Shown in pieces: positions 21,103 through 30,252 of a stretch of DNA of 64,000 nucleotides. Within the stretch, counting starts at the first letter, position 1, and every line of letters starts with the position of its first letter. The DNA is from Hemileia vastatrix (taxonomy: Eukaryota; Basidiomycota; Pucciniomycetes; Pucciniales; Zaghouaniaceae), in the NCBI GenBank assembly GCA_030280995.1, contig JASXTE010000012.1, positions 8,593,001 through 8,657,000 of the forward strand, given 5' to 3'. The translations under genes were made by a program, and so were the position numbers. Under the pieces are notes generated by a model. The model worked only from the letters and a program-made list of their open reading frames with translations. It did no database searches and had not been told where the DNA came from.

Positions 21103-22301
21103 CATCATATATAATTAGTAGACATCCTTTTCCCTTTTTTTTTTTGTCAATTGTAATCACAAGATTTACCATACCGCCGTTGCAAATCTTTCGCAACTCC
21201 AGCCTCAACTGATATTTCTACAGGATGTGGAGATTCCACCGTAAGCTGGGTTCGGAAAACGTCCGTTAATCGATGAGTATTGGCTATCGAACTTCGTTCG
21301 ATTAGGCGTTTTCGACCATAGGCAACTCTAACGGATCGTCGAAGAAGTCCTAAAAGCTCCGCAAACGCAAACGAATACAACACCATACACACGATCCCTA
21401 ATGCAACCCAGCAACCTAATGCTGTAGTCGTACTCGCAATCAAACGGGTTTTTTCAATCGTTAATGTCCGATGAGCTAATTTAATATTATGGAGTTGTTT
21501 TCGAGGTACAGTTTGATGTGGATCTACATTCTTCCACCATTCGGATGCACTTGTCAACCGGCCTAGCAACTTCGTACACGCATTATTGACGCGCGTTTCT
21601 GCGCAGTATTGCACTATCGCCCAGACTGCTGTTTGAAGAGTCGCTAGGATGGGAAAACCCAAGAAAAGCATGTTAAGAAGATAAGGGTGCAAAAAAAATG
21701 AATGACTGGTTTTCATGTTTCTGTGAGGTGAGCACAAGCTTTTTTTTAAAAAAAAATCACCCAAACATTCACAAAAAAATATAAGGAGAACAGTTACTAT
21801 GCAATAAAAAATAAGTAAATCAATATCAGGTTTACCATGTATAAAGCCCATCCCAGCCAGTAATCCAAAAACCTATATAGCTCTGATTGTGGATTAAAGA
21901 AAAGTGAAAGAGCATAATATCAATTGACCGGTGCAAATGAACGTTACAATTCAAAAAGATGCGAGAGAGTTCAGGATATATTAATCAAGAAAACTGCATA
22001 CCGGAAGCCACATAATTTCAAACCTATAATAACATACATTTATGTTTAATAAAGAAAATTAAACCCAAAAAACTTGATCTGATCAATACCAGTAACTATG
22101 GTTGCGAGGGGGTAGCGGAAAACTCACCATACAAGAGCGTGTGCTGCTCGATGGAAATGCGGAGAGTTCATAGATATGTATGTCAAAACCACAAATACCA
22201 ATATTAATGCGCCACCAAAAAATTGGCTAATGTTGGATGACAGACTGCTATCAGGTACAAAACAGGCCATGGAGTCTGAATTGTCAGGTTGTGAAGAGTA
22301 A

Positions 22302-22380
<79 letters not shown>

Positions 22381-22704
22381 TTTTCAGTCATGATTGGACT
22401 TGTAGCTATATGAAAAAAGCTAACAATAAAACTCACCCGTATTAGCAAGATAAACCTTTTGCACCCAACAACGTTTCTTTGTTCGCCAGTCACTTTGACT
22501 GAATAATGGGAAGACGATTAATACCACACAAGTTGCGACGATCAATGCGTAGAGTATCATGAAAAAAACTAAGACTCCTGAAAATCCATCAGTTGCTGGT
22601 GGATAAAATTCGTTATGGATAACTCGAATAGCGTCTTCATATGGATTGGTGGTTTCATTTGAAGTCGAAGAAGATAGATTTGAAGGAGAAACCGAAGGCT
22701 CCAT
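15208..22704 (-). CDS. Multi-pass membrane protein of unknown function, seven exons, 441 aa
   Basis: Exons (minus strand): 22704-22437, 22275-22128, 21880-21836, 21705-21175, 21009-20910, 15530-15459, 15369-15208. Coding length 1326 bp closes in frame from ATG to TAA. All introns start GT and end AG; donors include GTGAGT, GTAAGT and GTATGG. The 45-bp third exon and the fourth acceptor were chosen because only that pair keeps phase. The N-terminus is Ser/Thr-rich. Hydrophobic segments include VLVFFMILYALIVATCVVLI, ALILVFVVLTYI, LLNMLFLGFPILATL, TTTALGCWVALGIVCMVLYS and ATSLVLTGGIFLALALLIRA, giving roughly six to seven spans, then a basic Pro-rich tail. I do not recognise the family. Intron 5 (15531-20909) carries copia-3 in the opposite orientation plus a foldback. 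An in-frame upstream ATG exists at about 22836; MEPSVSPSNL at 22704 is preferred. Confidence 0.75.
15603..15722 (+). repeat. copia-3 5' LTR (120 bp) with hairpin
   Basis: Very short for a copia LTR. It contains an 8-bp stem hairpin, AACTCCGA then TTCTTC then TCGGAGTT (near 15680-15701), which could act at RNA 3'-end formation. It matches 20302-20421. Confidence 0.93.
15723..15740 (+). promoter_or_regulatory. copia-3 primer-binding site
   Basis: GGTTATGGGACCC begins right after the LTR and shares the GGTTATGGG core complementary to the initiator tRNA-Met anticodon arm, as in copia-1 and copia-2. Confidence 0.6.
15874..20256 (+). CDS. copia-3 Gag-Pol polyprotein, 1460 aa, intact
   Basis: One open frame with all copia domains: capsid (NWHDWDWQIKIVM about residues 110-122); canonical CCHC zinc knuckle C-X2-C-X4-H-X4-C about 328-341; protease IIDSGATHHVTG about 430; preintegrase WHRKLGHTS...CADCAIAKS about 600-650; integrase core VVGDLIGPI about 663, LRTDGGEL about 727, PYHAEQNGTAERFNR about 755; reverse transcriptase KARYVAKGF and catalytic LHVDDGIV about 1147; RNase H YSDASWGGEW about 1313, ADSTCFAECF, and DILTKNLG near the end. 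The longest frame starts at 15874; the in-frame ATG at 15934 (MPHTRSHGEPPESL) is an equally likely start. Every catalytic residue I can place is present, so an autonomous copy is plausible. Confidence 0.95.
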   Translation: MFTLCSPCFHTGKAFLFSLHMPHTRSHGEPPESLSDEETNPTPRATASPILPHRDFSPHAHNHTMPHQTSSRPSSSSSVSPPIPLTLDEIQRRRKEISGIVKATTGVIKLSADGSNWHDWDWQIKIVMTNHVGSSSYATDDVQIGDAFVDRLAWNIIFNTVDISLQRLLSSESSCREAYLLLFKKFNRATHTSRLSSFKALLTIPLQPFVSVTKHCERVEECIEAIIRTGFAFTNASFKAIMRQVLLPNSQAELSIDISRAIESKGSSLTLSADDYLTEMLNAETNLSLVKQANDLPNVSNISLNAFRPRPDRHRQIDSYRPPNAQRRCNDCGSFKHLFSDCPYNMRSSFYSPTLKLYYDLNQKISELGKLPKMANDNKGKVRIHMADADEKIIEVDTNSIDALSTAINQIDLKSFEWQSETSIAETEAIIDSGATHHVTGDVSILFNFKNISPHIPVKVATDGPPSFITGTGDIKIVGVGCTILLRNVFFCPQARTTLVSLFDLVKAGMSFSMSPDRELVLTHDSTTILLGHIDLTGRKWVVNTIKCNNPASFLNTNPTPLYLIAAPKPSLLIDTFNLFLDDVNSANIHRPYAAPGSLLDWHRKLGHTSDRVLRKLINLNLGIGLPSECPKGKIDCADCAIAKSVRKTTAQREIAPESLLSLVVGDLIGPIKDATVNGNFKWAALFRDSFSTYGEVFLLKSKSDAMSAFKTFHDRLTTVTGRKLLVLRTDGGELHSNAMKTYLSSIGATHEITMPYHAEQNGTAERFNRTVGDIARTSLLASGLPKSFWGLAYKWASFVHNRIPNNKITDSTPLQIVYGTRPNFNNFRTFGERAFVHVHKELRTKLDNRAIECQVVGYAQNNYGWLFWHKESGRLFESAMAMFPTNNPETVNHSRLAPLAPLTPINSSRPGSLESILNSLTLGDFSAEKTIDEQDILSEKIQAATSRSPICLPNTYLQAMKSSESTEWKSACADELNNMSRLKVWSPVSLPPGVTPLKGKWVFTIKQGQKLTPLKFKARYVAKGFKQREGIDYNDTFAPTATFASQRILLTLAAMYGWKVKSFDVTAAYLHSNIDEDLWIEPPPGMQLSAQHNALKLHKALYGTKQAARCWWFHIADKLKSLGFVSSQYDSSLYILKDQQSTGIVWLHVDDGIVTGSNDTVLKKLETGLNGGLEVRWLDGLDSIVGMKVKRVERGFELDCHQLIDKILTDHNPGGLKCKTPLPLNTTLDSAREDDIGIDSNKYLSIIGSLNYVAIATRPDISFAVNFLARFASKPLDHHWSALRHLLKYVQATKDLKLRLYPNSSSKPTLTAYSDASWGGEWSRSTSGHIIYLNGCPILWSSKRQTTVADSTCFAECFAMCLATKDSIWLRNLLTDICGNIDSVSLKCDNKSAVSSAKNNPSNKRTRHSDRYFFLVNEHLYKKNIILDWVPGTDQNADILTKNLGPVLIVDKRHLLGVT
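20288..20301 (+). promoter_or_regulatory. copia-3 polypurine tract
   Basis: GCAAAGTGGGGGGC lies directly before the 3' LTR at 20302, the usual plus-strand primer site. Confidence 0.7.
20302..20421 (+). repeat. copia-3 3' LTR
   Basis: Identical by eye to the 5' LTR over 120 bp; followed by the AAAGG target duplication. Confidence 0.95.
20427..20826. mobile_element. Foldback/MITE-like element in intron 5
   Basis: TTTGTCCCGAAAATTGAAAT from 20427 pairs with the reverse complement ending at about 20824 (...AGATTTTGGGAACAAA). Inner arms also pair: AAGGTTGTCGTCAAAATGCA near 20570 with GCGTTTTGGCGACAACCTTT near 20714-20735. Together they form a long imperfect palindrome of about 400 bp. Copia-3 inserted at or just inside its left end, since ACTTAAAGG before copia-3 resembles CCTCCAAGT reversed after 20826. 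The 97-codon frame inside is not a gene. Confidence 0.65.
21062..21099. repeat. (GA)n microsatellite in intron 4
   Basis: An almost uninterrupted GA run within the intron between exons 4 and 5 of the membrane-protein gene. Confidence 0.95.
22299..22379. repeat. (AAT)n(ATT)n palindromic microsatellite in intron 1
   Basis: About nine AAT/TAA repeats run straight into about seventeen ATT repeats, so the tract is self-complementary and can form a long AT hairpin. It sits in the first intron, about 25 bp upstream (in gene sense) of exon 2. The poly-isoleucine frame across it is an artefact. Confidence 0.95.
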
Positions 22705-23640
22705 GACTCGTAATTCGTTCGTTCGTTTGTTGATATGTATGTATGTAACGGAAGGGGTTTTCGTCGAAAAAAAGGACAAAAATTTTCTTAGTTGGCCAGT
22801 AATAGTAGTAGTAGAAAATGTTTTGTGAACTTGCACTGATTAACTTATTTTTTTTTATTGTTTATTGTTTATTTTTGATATTTATCGATTTGCTTTTTCT
22901 TGAAAAAAGGATCAGTTTAAGAGAGTACAAGGATTGAAATCTTTCAAGACTGAAATTATTATTTGCAAAAAACAACCAAAAAAAAAAAAAAAAAGGTAAT
23001 ATATATTTATTCAAACCCTGATGTACTTACCATAGCCTTGGAGAGACAGAGAGAGAAAGAGCGAAAGACCCTGAAAAAATTGTTTTACATAGAGAGCAAG
23101 AGAATCACGAGGATGGATATAATAGCCTATTATACCCGAACATAAGTTCCTTCAATTTCACATTTATATTAAATACATTAAACCTGTTAAGAAAAACTAG
23201 ACCACATATAAGGGAAATAGAAAAAGGGCCATGAAATCAATCAGTTGAACTCTCGTGTATCTGAAACTAAAGTTATTAGTGATTGATTACAATATCATAA
23301 CGCTGGTGTATAATTCGCAAGAGGATCCTGCCACGGTCTTTTCACATTGCTGTTGTCTGGGAGGTGAAGGGATAGAGGAAGGAAGAAGGGAAAGGGCAGT
23401 TTTCCATCTTCTCTCAAAGAATCACTCTTTATCACTCTCCTTTGCTACCTTTCATATTTTCATTTTAACTACCCGATTGAACATATTAGCGTTGTTATCA
23501 TTCTAAGGGATTTCGACCTACTAGTTCAAAAAATTTATAATATAATCATTAATTTTTTCTCCGGGTCCGTACAGCCAAATCGATACAATTTAGTGGAAAT
23601 GTCAAAATATTTATTAACTTTTTATCCAGCTCAATACTTT
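22705..23640. other. Upstream region of the membrane-protein gene
   Basis: AT-rich with a poly-A run near 22977-22994 and a purine-rich stretch near 23040-23105. It presumably holds the minus-strand gene's promoter. I see no convincing coding sequence or element. Confidence 0.4.
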
Positions 23641-23668
23641 TAGTGTCAGCCAAACCAGCTCGCTTACT

Positions 23669-23872
23669 TATCCTTGCTGCCCCAATCCACTAACATACCA
23701 CACCCCTCTTCCTCCATAGTTGGCATACTCGTCTCTGTTGATGTCGATATCTCGTTACTCCCCACAATTTCTTTATTCTACTTCAGCCACCTTATGTGAA
23801 TAGTCAAGTATGTGAAACCTGGAATAAAACCCTTACCCTTCACTCCACCCATCCCCCAGGAGGCAACGCGCC
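23669..23872 (+). mobile_element. Diverged, 5'-truncated relative of the 3000-3554 SINE
   Basis: ATCCTTGCTGCC, CCACACCC, CTCCAT, TCAGCCACCT and the run of CACCC motifs align in order with 3082-3260 of the SINE. The tRNA-like head is not preserved and no target duplication was found. Confidence 0.5.
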
Positions 23873-23949
23873 CCAACCCAAAATTCAGATAAATGTGTTT
23901 ATTCACACCACTGAAAAATCGCCGACGTTCCCATTGGGAGCGTCACCCT

Positions 23950-24830
23950 GACGTTCGCACTTTGTTCCATTCAAAACTGCGAACGCCACAGCAAACGCAA
24001 CATGCAATTGCGAACGCCACCAATCCCGCGAACGTCGGCGTAAACGCCATCTGCTTATTCCCCTTCCACTCATCAACAGTCCAATGATCTTTTAACTCTG
24101 CCTAATCCAATCCTAACTTATTTTTTAACTTTTTTAAATTAGTTTTTGGAGATCCTTAAGAGATTCGACTTGAAGAATAGCCTTTCTTAGGCGAAGAGTT
24201 ATAAAGGCTTTAAAGATTATATAAGGAAGTTGAGGGACAAAATTATATTTTAATTTGCTGATGGTATTAATCTGGTAAAGGTCGTGAAATGAAAATTTAA
24301 AGTAATCCTATTAGCTTTGGAAAAATAAATTCATTCATTGTATTAAGTTTTGTAAGAAATAAAAACTAACAAAGGTGTGTATGATGGCTCTTTAATGTCA
24401 CCATTGCTTATTGTGTTAGGGCTTGGGAACTCAACTTCTAAAATTGGGACAAATTCCTTGGTCCTTCTGGTAGATTCCTCTTCATATAAATGTTTTGAAA
24501 AAATTGAACTTGCCTCATTGCTTCCACCATGTCTTAAGAGGCATCAAACAAAAATACACTTGCTATATCTAATTACATTACAATTGGTCCAGCAATAATA
24601 GTAACACTAAGGGCAAACACATGTTAGCACCTGTTATTAATTTCAAGCTTCTATAAGTGTAAGTAAGTAAAATCAGATTTCAAAGACGATTTAAGTAAGA
24701 CTAAGGGAGTAGATGAAGAGAAATATAGATGGGCGGCAGATGAGTCAAGCTGGAAAAAGATAGGTGACCTTTGCACCGACGTTCGTGGGATTGGTGGTGT
24801 TTGCAGTTTTGACTTGAACAAAGTGGCAAC
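23950..24830. mobile_element. Candidate inverted-repeat element, about 0.9 kb
   Basis: 23951-24050 (GCACTTTGTTC...TCAAAACTGC...CCACCAATCCCGCGAACGTC) pairs with the reverse complement of about 24778-24825 (GACGTTCGTGGGATTGGTGG...GCAGTTTTGACTTGAACAAA), apart from a 27-bp insertion in the left arm rich in GCGAACGCC. The interior is AT-rich and noncoding. The family is not identified. Confidence 0.5.
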
Positions 24831-24839
24831 ATTGGCGAT

Positions 24840-25030
24840 AGGGGGTATCAGTTCTGGAAAATCTGCACCTACAAATCCAAATACTTATCTAAGTGAAGAT
24901 TTCCAAAACATACTAGCCCCAACCCTGGCAGATTTCAAAAGTGGAATAAGTTGCTTATTTCACTCAAATCTGCACTTTCTCAACCAAAAGTGCTAATTTC
25001 ACCATAACATCTACTTTCATTGATTTGTCA
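24840..25030. mobile_element. Loose Harbinger-type terminal segment (type B end)
   Basis: Begins AGGGGGTATCAGTTCTGGAA and runs about 175 bp in clear similarity to the reverse complement of 58595-58770, the right end of H2. Shared blocks include GAAAATCTGCAC, CTAGCCCCAA and CTCAACCAAAAGTGCT. No matching partner end is near, so it is an orphan terminus. It lies immediately after the 23950-24830 inverted repeat. Confidence 0.6.
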
Positions 25031-25883
25031 GCATCATCCTATTAATATGCAGCACTCTGCTACATAACACTTTATAACTCAAAACATCATACATCATTTA
25101 CATTTTTATACCATATAAGAGTCATGCCTTCCTCACTCTCAAATTGTGATAAATTACATCAAACAATGACTTACATAACTCTTGATCTGCTCTTGGACTC
25201 TGATTGTGCTTCAGATCCTGAACTTGAAAAAGATTTTTTTATTATTAAAAATGGCCATTAAACATTACCTCACAGGAGAAAAAATGAGTGAACTAGACAT
25301 CTAGTTGTTTTTTTTGTCCCTGTTCAAGCCCTGGTTGTGATTCTTCTCAAAACCTTGGAGTGACCTTGGTTGAGCCATTCCCCCCTTTCAATCTCTATAA
25401 AAACTCACTTTTTTGCTTATCTGCTTTCTCCCTTCTTTCCATTATCCCTTTATTGCTTATTGTATCAATTTTTTCATCCCCCATTTTTACTTTTTCATTC
25501 CTCTTTTTCTTGTTTTTCCTCTAACTGCTTACCATTTTTCTTTCTTGGCTTGTTCTTTAGCACACAAAGCATTTTAACTACATATCTACTAACATCTTTA
25601 CAATATGGGGATTCATTCCATTTAAAAAAGGCTTAAAGAACAAAATGAAACTATTTAAATTTTTCATTTAATGTTGTATTTTAGAAATAATAGTTGGATG
25701 TATATATGTGGTGAGAAAAAATGAACAATTAAATAGTGAAATGATTAAAAAAAAGAATAAAAGACAGATTAACCCACAGTTTTAATGATGTTTACTAGGG
25801 GAAAATTATGTTATGTATGCATCACAGGTTACAAAGTCTTGCAAAAAATTTAACATAATTCAGCCTACTCTGAAACGTTTGAT
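25031..25883. other. AT-rich interval without a recognised gene
   Basis: Contains a pyrimidine-rich part (25375-25560) that yields a spurious hydrophobic frame. I see nothing else that can be supported. Confidence 0.35.
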
Positions 25884-26183
25884 AGGGGGTATCAATGTTG
25901 ACCAATCCACAATTAAATTAATTTCAGATAAAAATATTTATACCTCAATTATCTTCCACAATTATTTTTGCTAATAGTTGGGTTATTAGACCTTTTACAT
26001 GTCAATTTTCACCTCTATCCAACATTCTTATCCTCAATTTTTCATAACCACATCTTGGACAACTTTCTGGATATGCCAGGCTTCCTGCCTTGCTGCACAC
26101 TCTCATCCTCTCTATTCATTTCTGTTAAAAACCCCTCCCCATCTCATCTGTTTTTATCTTCTCCTTTTCATCTTCAAATATCT

Positions 26184-27546
26184 CAACATGTCCCTTCATC
26201 ATAGATTTTCTCAAAGGCAGCCTTCCCCCAGTTGTTCTTCAAATCCCATTACTCCCTCTTTCCCCGCTCAGCTGAGAAATCAAAGACTGTTCAACTAAAA
26301 AAAGATGATCATCTCATTATTATCAAATGGCTGAAAATAAAAACTAATTATTATTCTTGTTTTGGTACTGAGAATGCAACTAAAGTAGGATGGCCCCCTG
26401 CATCAAAAGTGAATGGCTATCTTCTAATGGCAAATGAGTTACAAAATAAGACAAAGGGAAGGATTAATCTTTTGCCTAAACATATGTCTGAATGTTTCAA
26501 GAATTACCCATCCAAATACAAGAAGGAAAAGACTCGTTCATTTTCTACTGGTTTTGGTATTACCAACATTGATATCAGTAAGGGAATAAAATACATAGAT
26601 GATAAACTTGAATCTTTATGTCCTTACTTTAAAGAAATGGATGCTATTTTTTGAGAGAAAGCTGATGTTAACCCTTCCAAAATGTTTGATGGTGAAGATG
26701 CTATCTCCAAAAATGATGTCAAAAGAAATCTTTACCCATCCTCTACTTCCACTCAACCCTCCCCTGTTCTAAATTTAAGGAATCTAGATAGCTTTCAAAT
26801 AGATCCTTATGGTGATATAAACCAACGTGATCCCACTCCAGAAAGTTTTTATTTATTGTCTAGTTGTTTTATTTTTTTTTTTTGTAAAAAGGCTGATGAA
26901 CAAACCCATGATCCTCAATCAAGTGAGTCTTAAACTAGCATCAATGATGAAGAGGAAAATGTTACCTCCAAAATAAAGTAAAGACCATCAACTACTTTGA
27001 ATTTCAACAGTCATAGAAAGCAAAACAGAGATACTTTTTCCTAAACCCCTTTTTTTTCCATTGATGATTTTCTGGAGAAACATGAATCTGGTAAGTGATA
27101 GTATACCTCTTAATAATTAAGTGAGATTTTCTTTTCTTTTGTTAATATTCCTTTTCGCTCTAGGTAAAGTTGAAGCTGCAAGAGATACTCTCAAATTTCA
27201 AAAGAAACAATACAAGCTCTATTTACAAAGGGATGATAGGGCACAAGACTTAGAGGAGAAGAAATTTGAGCTTTATTTACAGAGGGATGAGAAGGCACAT
27301 GAATTTGAGGTGAAGAAATTCAAGCATTCTTTAAAGAGGGATGAGAGGTAACATGAATTGAAGGAGAAGAAATTCAAGATAAAGAAATAGGAGAAGGCTA
27401 TTGAGTACAATTTCCTATTGGATCAAATGAAACTCAAGTATCAAATTGAAGATGGCTCAAAAAAGAAAGATTTCTTGAGAGAATTTGTTAAAGCTAATAA
27501 ATCTATTGAGGAAATTGAACGCTTAATGAAAATGTTTGAAAACTAG
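26184..27546 (+). pseudogene. H1 Myb/SANT-like accessory protein, broken
   Basis: Probable second protein of a PIF/Harbinger element; in that superfamily a Myb/SANT-like partner binds DNA with the transposase in the nucleus. The core frame 26232-26654 has GWPPASKVNGYLLMANEL, then GRINLLPKHMSECFKN and CPYFKEMDAIF. The same blocks are found in H2 (VNGFLLMENE, GRINFNPKQMKERF, CPFYEKLDN). A stop at 26652 follows. From about 27165 a charged coiled coil continues: three repeats of about 23 residues around KKFELYLQRDEKAHEFE, then FLREFVKANKSIEEIERLMK to about 27546. Stops at 27349 and 27388 interrupt it. A start near 26188 is likely, by comparison with MSPRKSNTP in H2. Domain naming is by motif resemblance only. 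Confidence 0.6.
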
Positions 27547-27867
27547 TTTTTTTATTTTGTTCACAAAGTTTTCTTTATAGAATGCATTAAAGCTAATAAT
27601 AAATTCTTGGCACACACTCCTCACTGAGATTTGAAACATTTTGTTGCAACATTTTAGATTATTTGTTTGTTTTGGTTAGATTAATTTTGTTTTATTTTTT
27701 TTTGGTGATAATTTCAAATGTGCTGACTTTTAAAAGGTTTTTACTGTAGATAATTTTTTTTTTGCAAAAATTTGAAAAACTCATACATTTTTTCTTCATT
27801 ACATTCAAATCATTGTATTTACTTTTATAAATACAGCTAAGTCAAAAAAACTCTATATTTGTTTTAA

Positions 27868-28030
27868 AAATTTGGCAATACCCTCCCCTTCATTTTATTG
27901 AAGCAAGGGGTGGGTATCACCAAAATTTTTCTAAGTCATCAATTTCACATGTCAGATTTGAAAATTTTGCAATACCTTCCCCTGACTTTTATTGAAGTAA
28001 GGGGTCAAAATCACCAAAATTTAATATAGT
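27868..28030. repeat. Pair of hairpin-forming repeats between convergent H1 genes
   Basis: Two tandem copies of a unit about 100 bp long. The first contains ATACCCTCCCCTT (27878-27890) pairing with AAGGGGTGGGTAT (27905-27917) around a short AT loop. The second has the weaker CCCC...GGGG version near 27979-28005. The same tandem pair is kept in H2 near 56060-56215. It lies just past the 3' end of the Myb-like gene, facing the 3' end of the Tet-like gene. Confidence 0.6.
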
Positions 28031-28428
28031 TCCATAAATAAATAAATAAAATTTATCAAATTTACTAGTTTTAAAGTAATCACTATTCCTTAAGCCAAAA
28101 TGCAGAGCAAGTCTAGAAACTAAGTTTGGGAAATTCCACAGGTACAGGCAAGTTGAACACCATGAAAAAAATTAATGTTATCATGATTTTCATTTATACA
28201 CCACAAGGTCGTTGGCCCATTACTTTAGTTTAGTAAATTGAAAAATCAGATTTAACTATTAAAAATTTATGAAAGAATAAAAAATATTTAATGACTTTAC
28301 TAATCCTCATACTTTTTAGATCTACTTAAAGTTTTTTAAATTTATAGCTTTTACCTTCTTTTTTTACTTTTTGATTTGTTGAATTAGTATTTGACTAATT
28401 TGGAAGGAGCAGCCAAAATGAGTAAAGT

Positions 28429-29562
28429 TGTCAGCCAGGCTATTCCAGGAGTCCAGTAAATGATATATAACTTATAAAACCTTAAAAAGTGGGTAAGAAT
28501 TGTATTTAATGAATATAACTTAATATTTTATTGCATAATAAAATTATATAAGTATTTTATTATATACAATTGTTACATTAAATTTATTGGTTATATAAAT
28601 TTTTATATACAGTTAAATTGAACATAATATAATATATTCTACAAATAATGGCGCATTTTTATGTATTTAATAATTATAAATTTATATTTAATTAATTGAA
28701 AAACATATATTATAATTATAAGTGTAAAATTGACTTATAATATATTTAAATTAATTACTTAAATTTATATATTAAATAATACCTCTCATATGATACTAAA
28801 CAATAATTAATGACGCTTCTTTTGACCCTTAATTGTGTTAGAAAAAACAAATAAGTTAATTTATACTAAATTGAGATTAATTACATGATTTGTTGCGTCA
28901 AAGTATTTTTTGTTTCACTTAAAATATCCTTTAATCAGATTGTACCATCTGTTTGGAATTATTTTTCTCATAGTTCCTATGTTCCAATCTTGTTTAGTTA
29001 TTCACTATTTTCACTTACTGATTTGGGAATTAATGACAGGAAAATTGGTTTCTTAATTGGGTTTTAATTAATTGTTTCATGATTTTCTCTATATTGTTAT
29101 GTTTCATTTACTCTTTTGATATATTTGTTTTATTCCATTCTAATCATTTTATTTACAAATATAGTAGCGCTTCAGAGGACCCATTGCCTATAAAAGGGCC
29201 TTGGATAATCCCCTGTAGCCTCATCACTTATTACACACTCAACAAATTAAATAACCATTTTATTACGTTTATATTTTTTTATTAGTAATACAAATCTAAT
29301 TAAAATTCTATACAACAAATTAAAGGTTGCTTTAAGTCTGATAGTAATTAAAAGTGTTTGCCGCGCAGAACCCTTACATTTAATAATATTATTGTTAATA
29401 AAATCTAAGTTTTTGTCACCTCTCAAAATTGCTCACTGTTGTTTCCCTTTCAAATAAATTAAATATATATTTTTGATTTATTTCTTTATCTTCCCTTGTC
29501 CTCCTCCTTCTCTCCTCCTTTTTCTCCTATTTTTCTTACCTCTTCTAGATGACTGACTGACA
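28429..29562 (+). repeat. gypsy-1 5' LTR
   Basis: 1134 bp, very AT-rich, with a TATA box in GCCTATAAAAGGGCC (29185-29199) that likely starts the element transcript about 370 bp before the LTR end. The 60-codon frame at 28885 also appears in the 3' LTR and is not a gene. Confidence 0.93.
29189..29196 (+). promoter_or_regulatory. TATA box of gypsy-1 LTR
   Basis: TATAAAAG in a short GC-rich island inside an AT-rich LTR; repeated at 37214 in the 3' LTR. Similar boxes occur at 42731 (TATATAAG, gypsy-2 LTR) and 59150 (TATAAAAG). Confidence 0.65.
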
Positions 29563-30252
29563 ACTGGGGACCTTTCCAAACGATGACGACGATTGAGCCT
29601 GGCGACAAACGACAAAACGCACGGACCACCTAGCAAAACAAAACTTTTGCCGCAACTGTGTTTTGAACTTGGGTTCGACATCTTAGGTTTATATATTATT
29701 AATTTTTATATTATTTTGAAGTGATTTTTCGATCACTATAGTAAGTTCACCTTTACGCCTCTCACTCATATTACTATATTTTTATTGCAATAACAGTGAT
29801 TGTGGCTTAATTGCTGATTCACTGAGTGTAAGTGTTCAATTTTTAAATTTTTTTTTTTCCTAGTTGACCATTATAGAGTGTTAAATCCTCTTAGTCCTAG
29901 AATTATTGACATTTTTTATTAATAAAAATTGAATTATTAATTTAATTTTTTTATTATGAATTATTGTTAATTTTGGTTGACTTAAAAGTACATTGTGCTT
30001 GGTCCCAAATATATTGCCATATTTTATATTGGTAATTAATTGGTTGAAATTAACTTAATTGTTATTCCCAATTTAGCCTTGCAATCCATTTTTTTAAAAA
30101 AAAAAATTAATTTTTTAATTATTACTTTATATTGAAAATTATTTTTTCTATAATTTAATTAATTAAAAAATTTTTATTTGGAGCAATTATTGACTAACTT
30201 TTATTATTTTTTTTTATAAAATAAAAAGTAAATTATATATCTTCCCACTAGT

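Noticed and set aside
22284..22493. Poly-Ile/Leu frame
   Set aside because: Product of the (ATT)n microsatellite within intron 1.
25370..25636. 88-codon hydrophobic frame
   Set aside because: Pyrimidine-rich sequence gives Phe/Leu/Ser by composition alone; no homologous block in H2.
28885..29067. 60-codon frame repeated at 36910
   Set aside because: Inside the two gypsy-1 LTRs; AT-rich chance frame.
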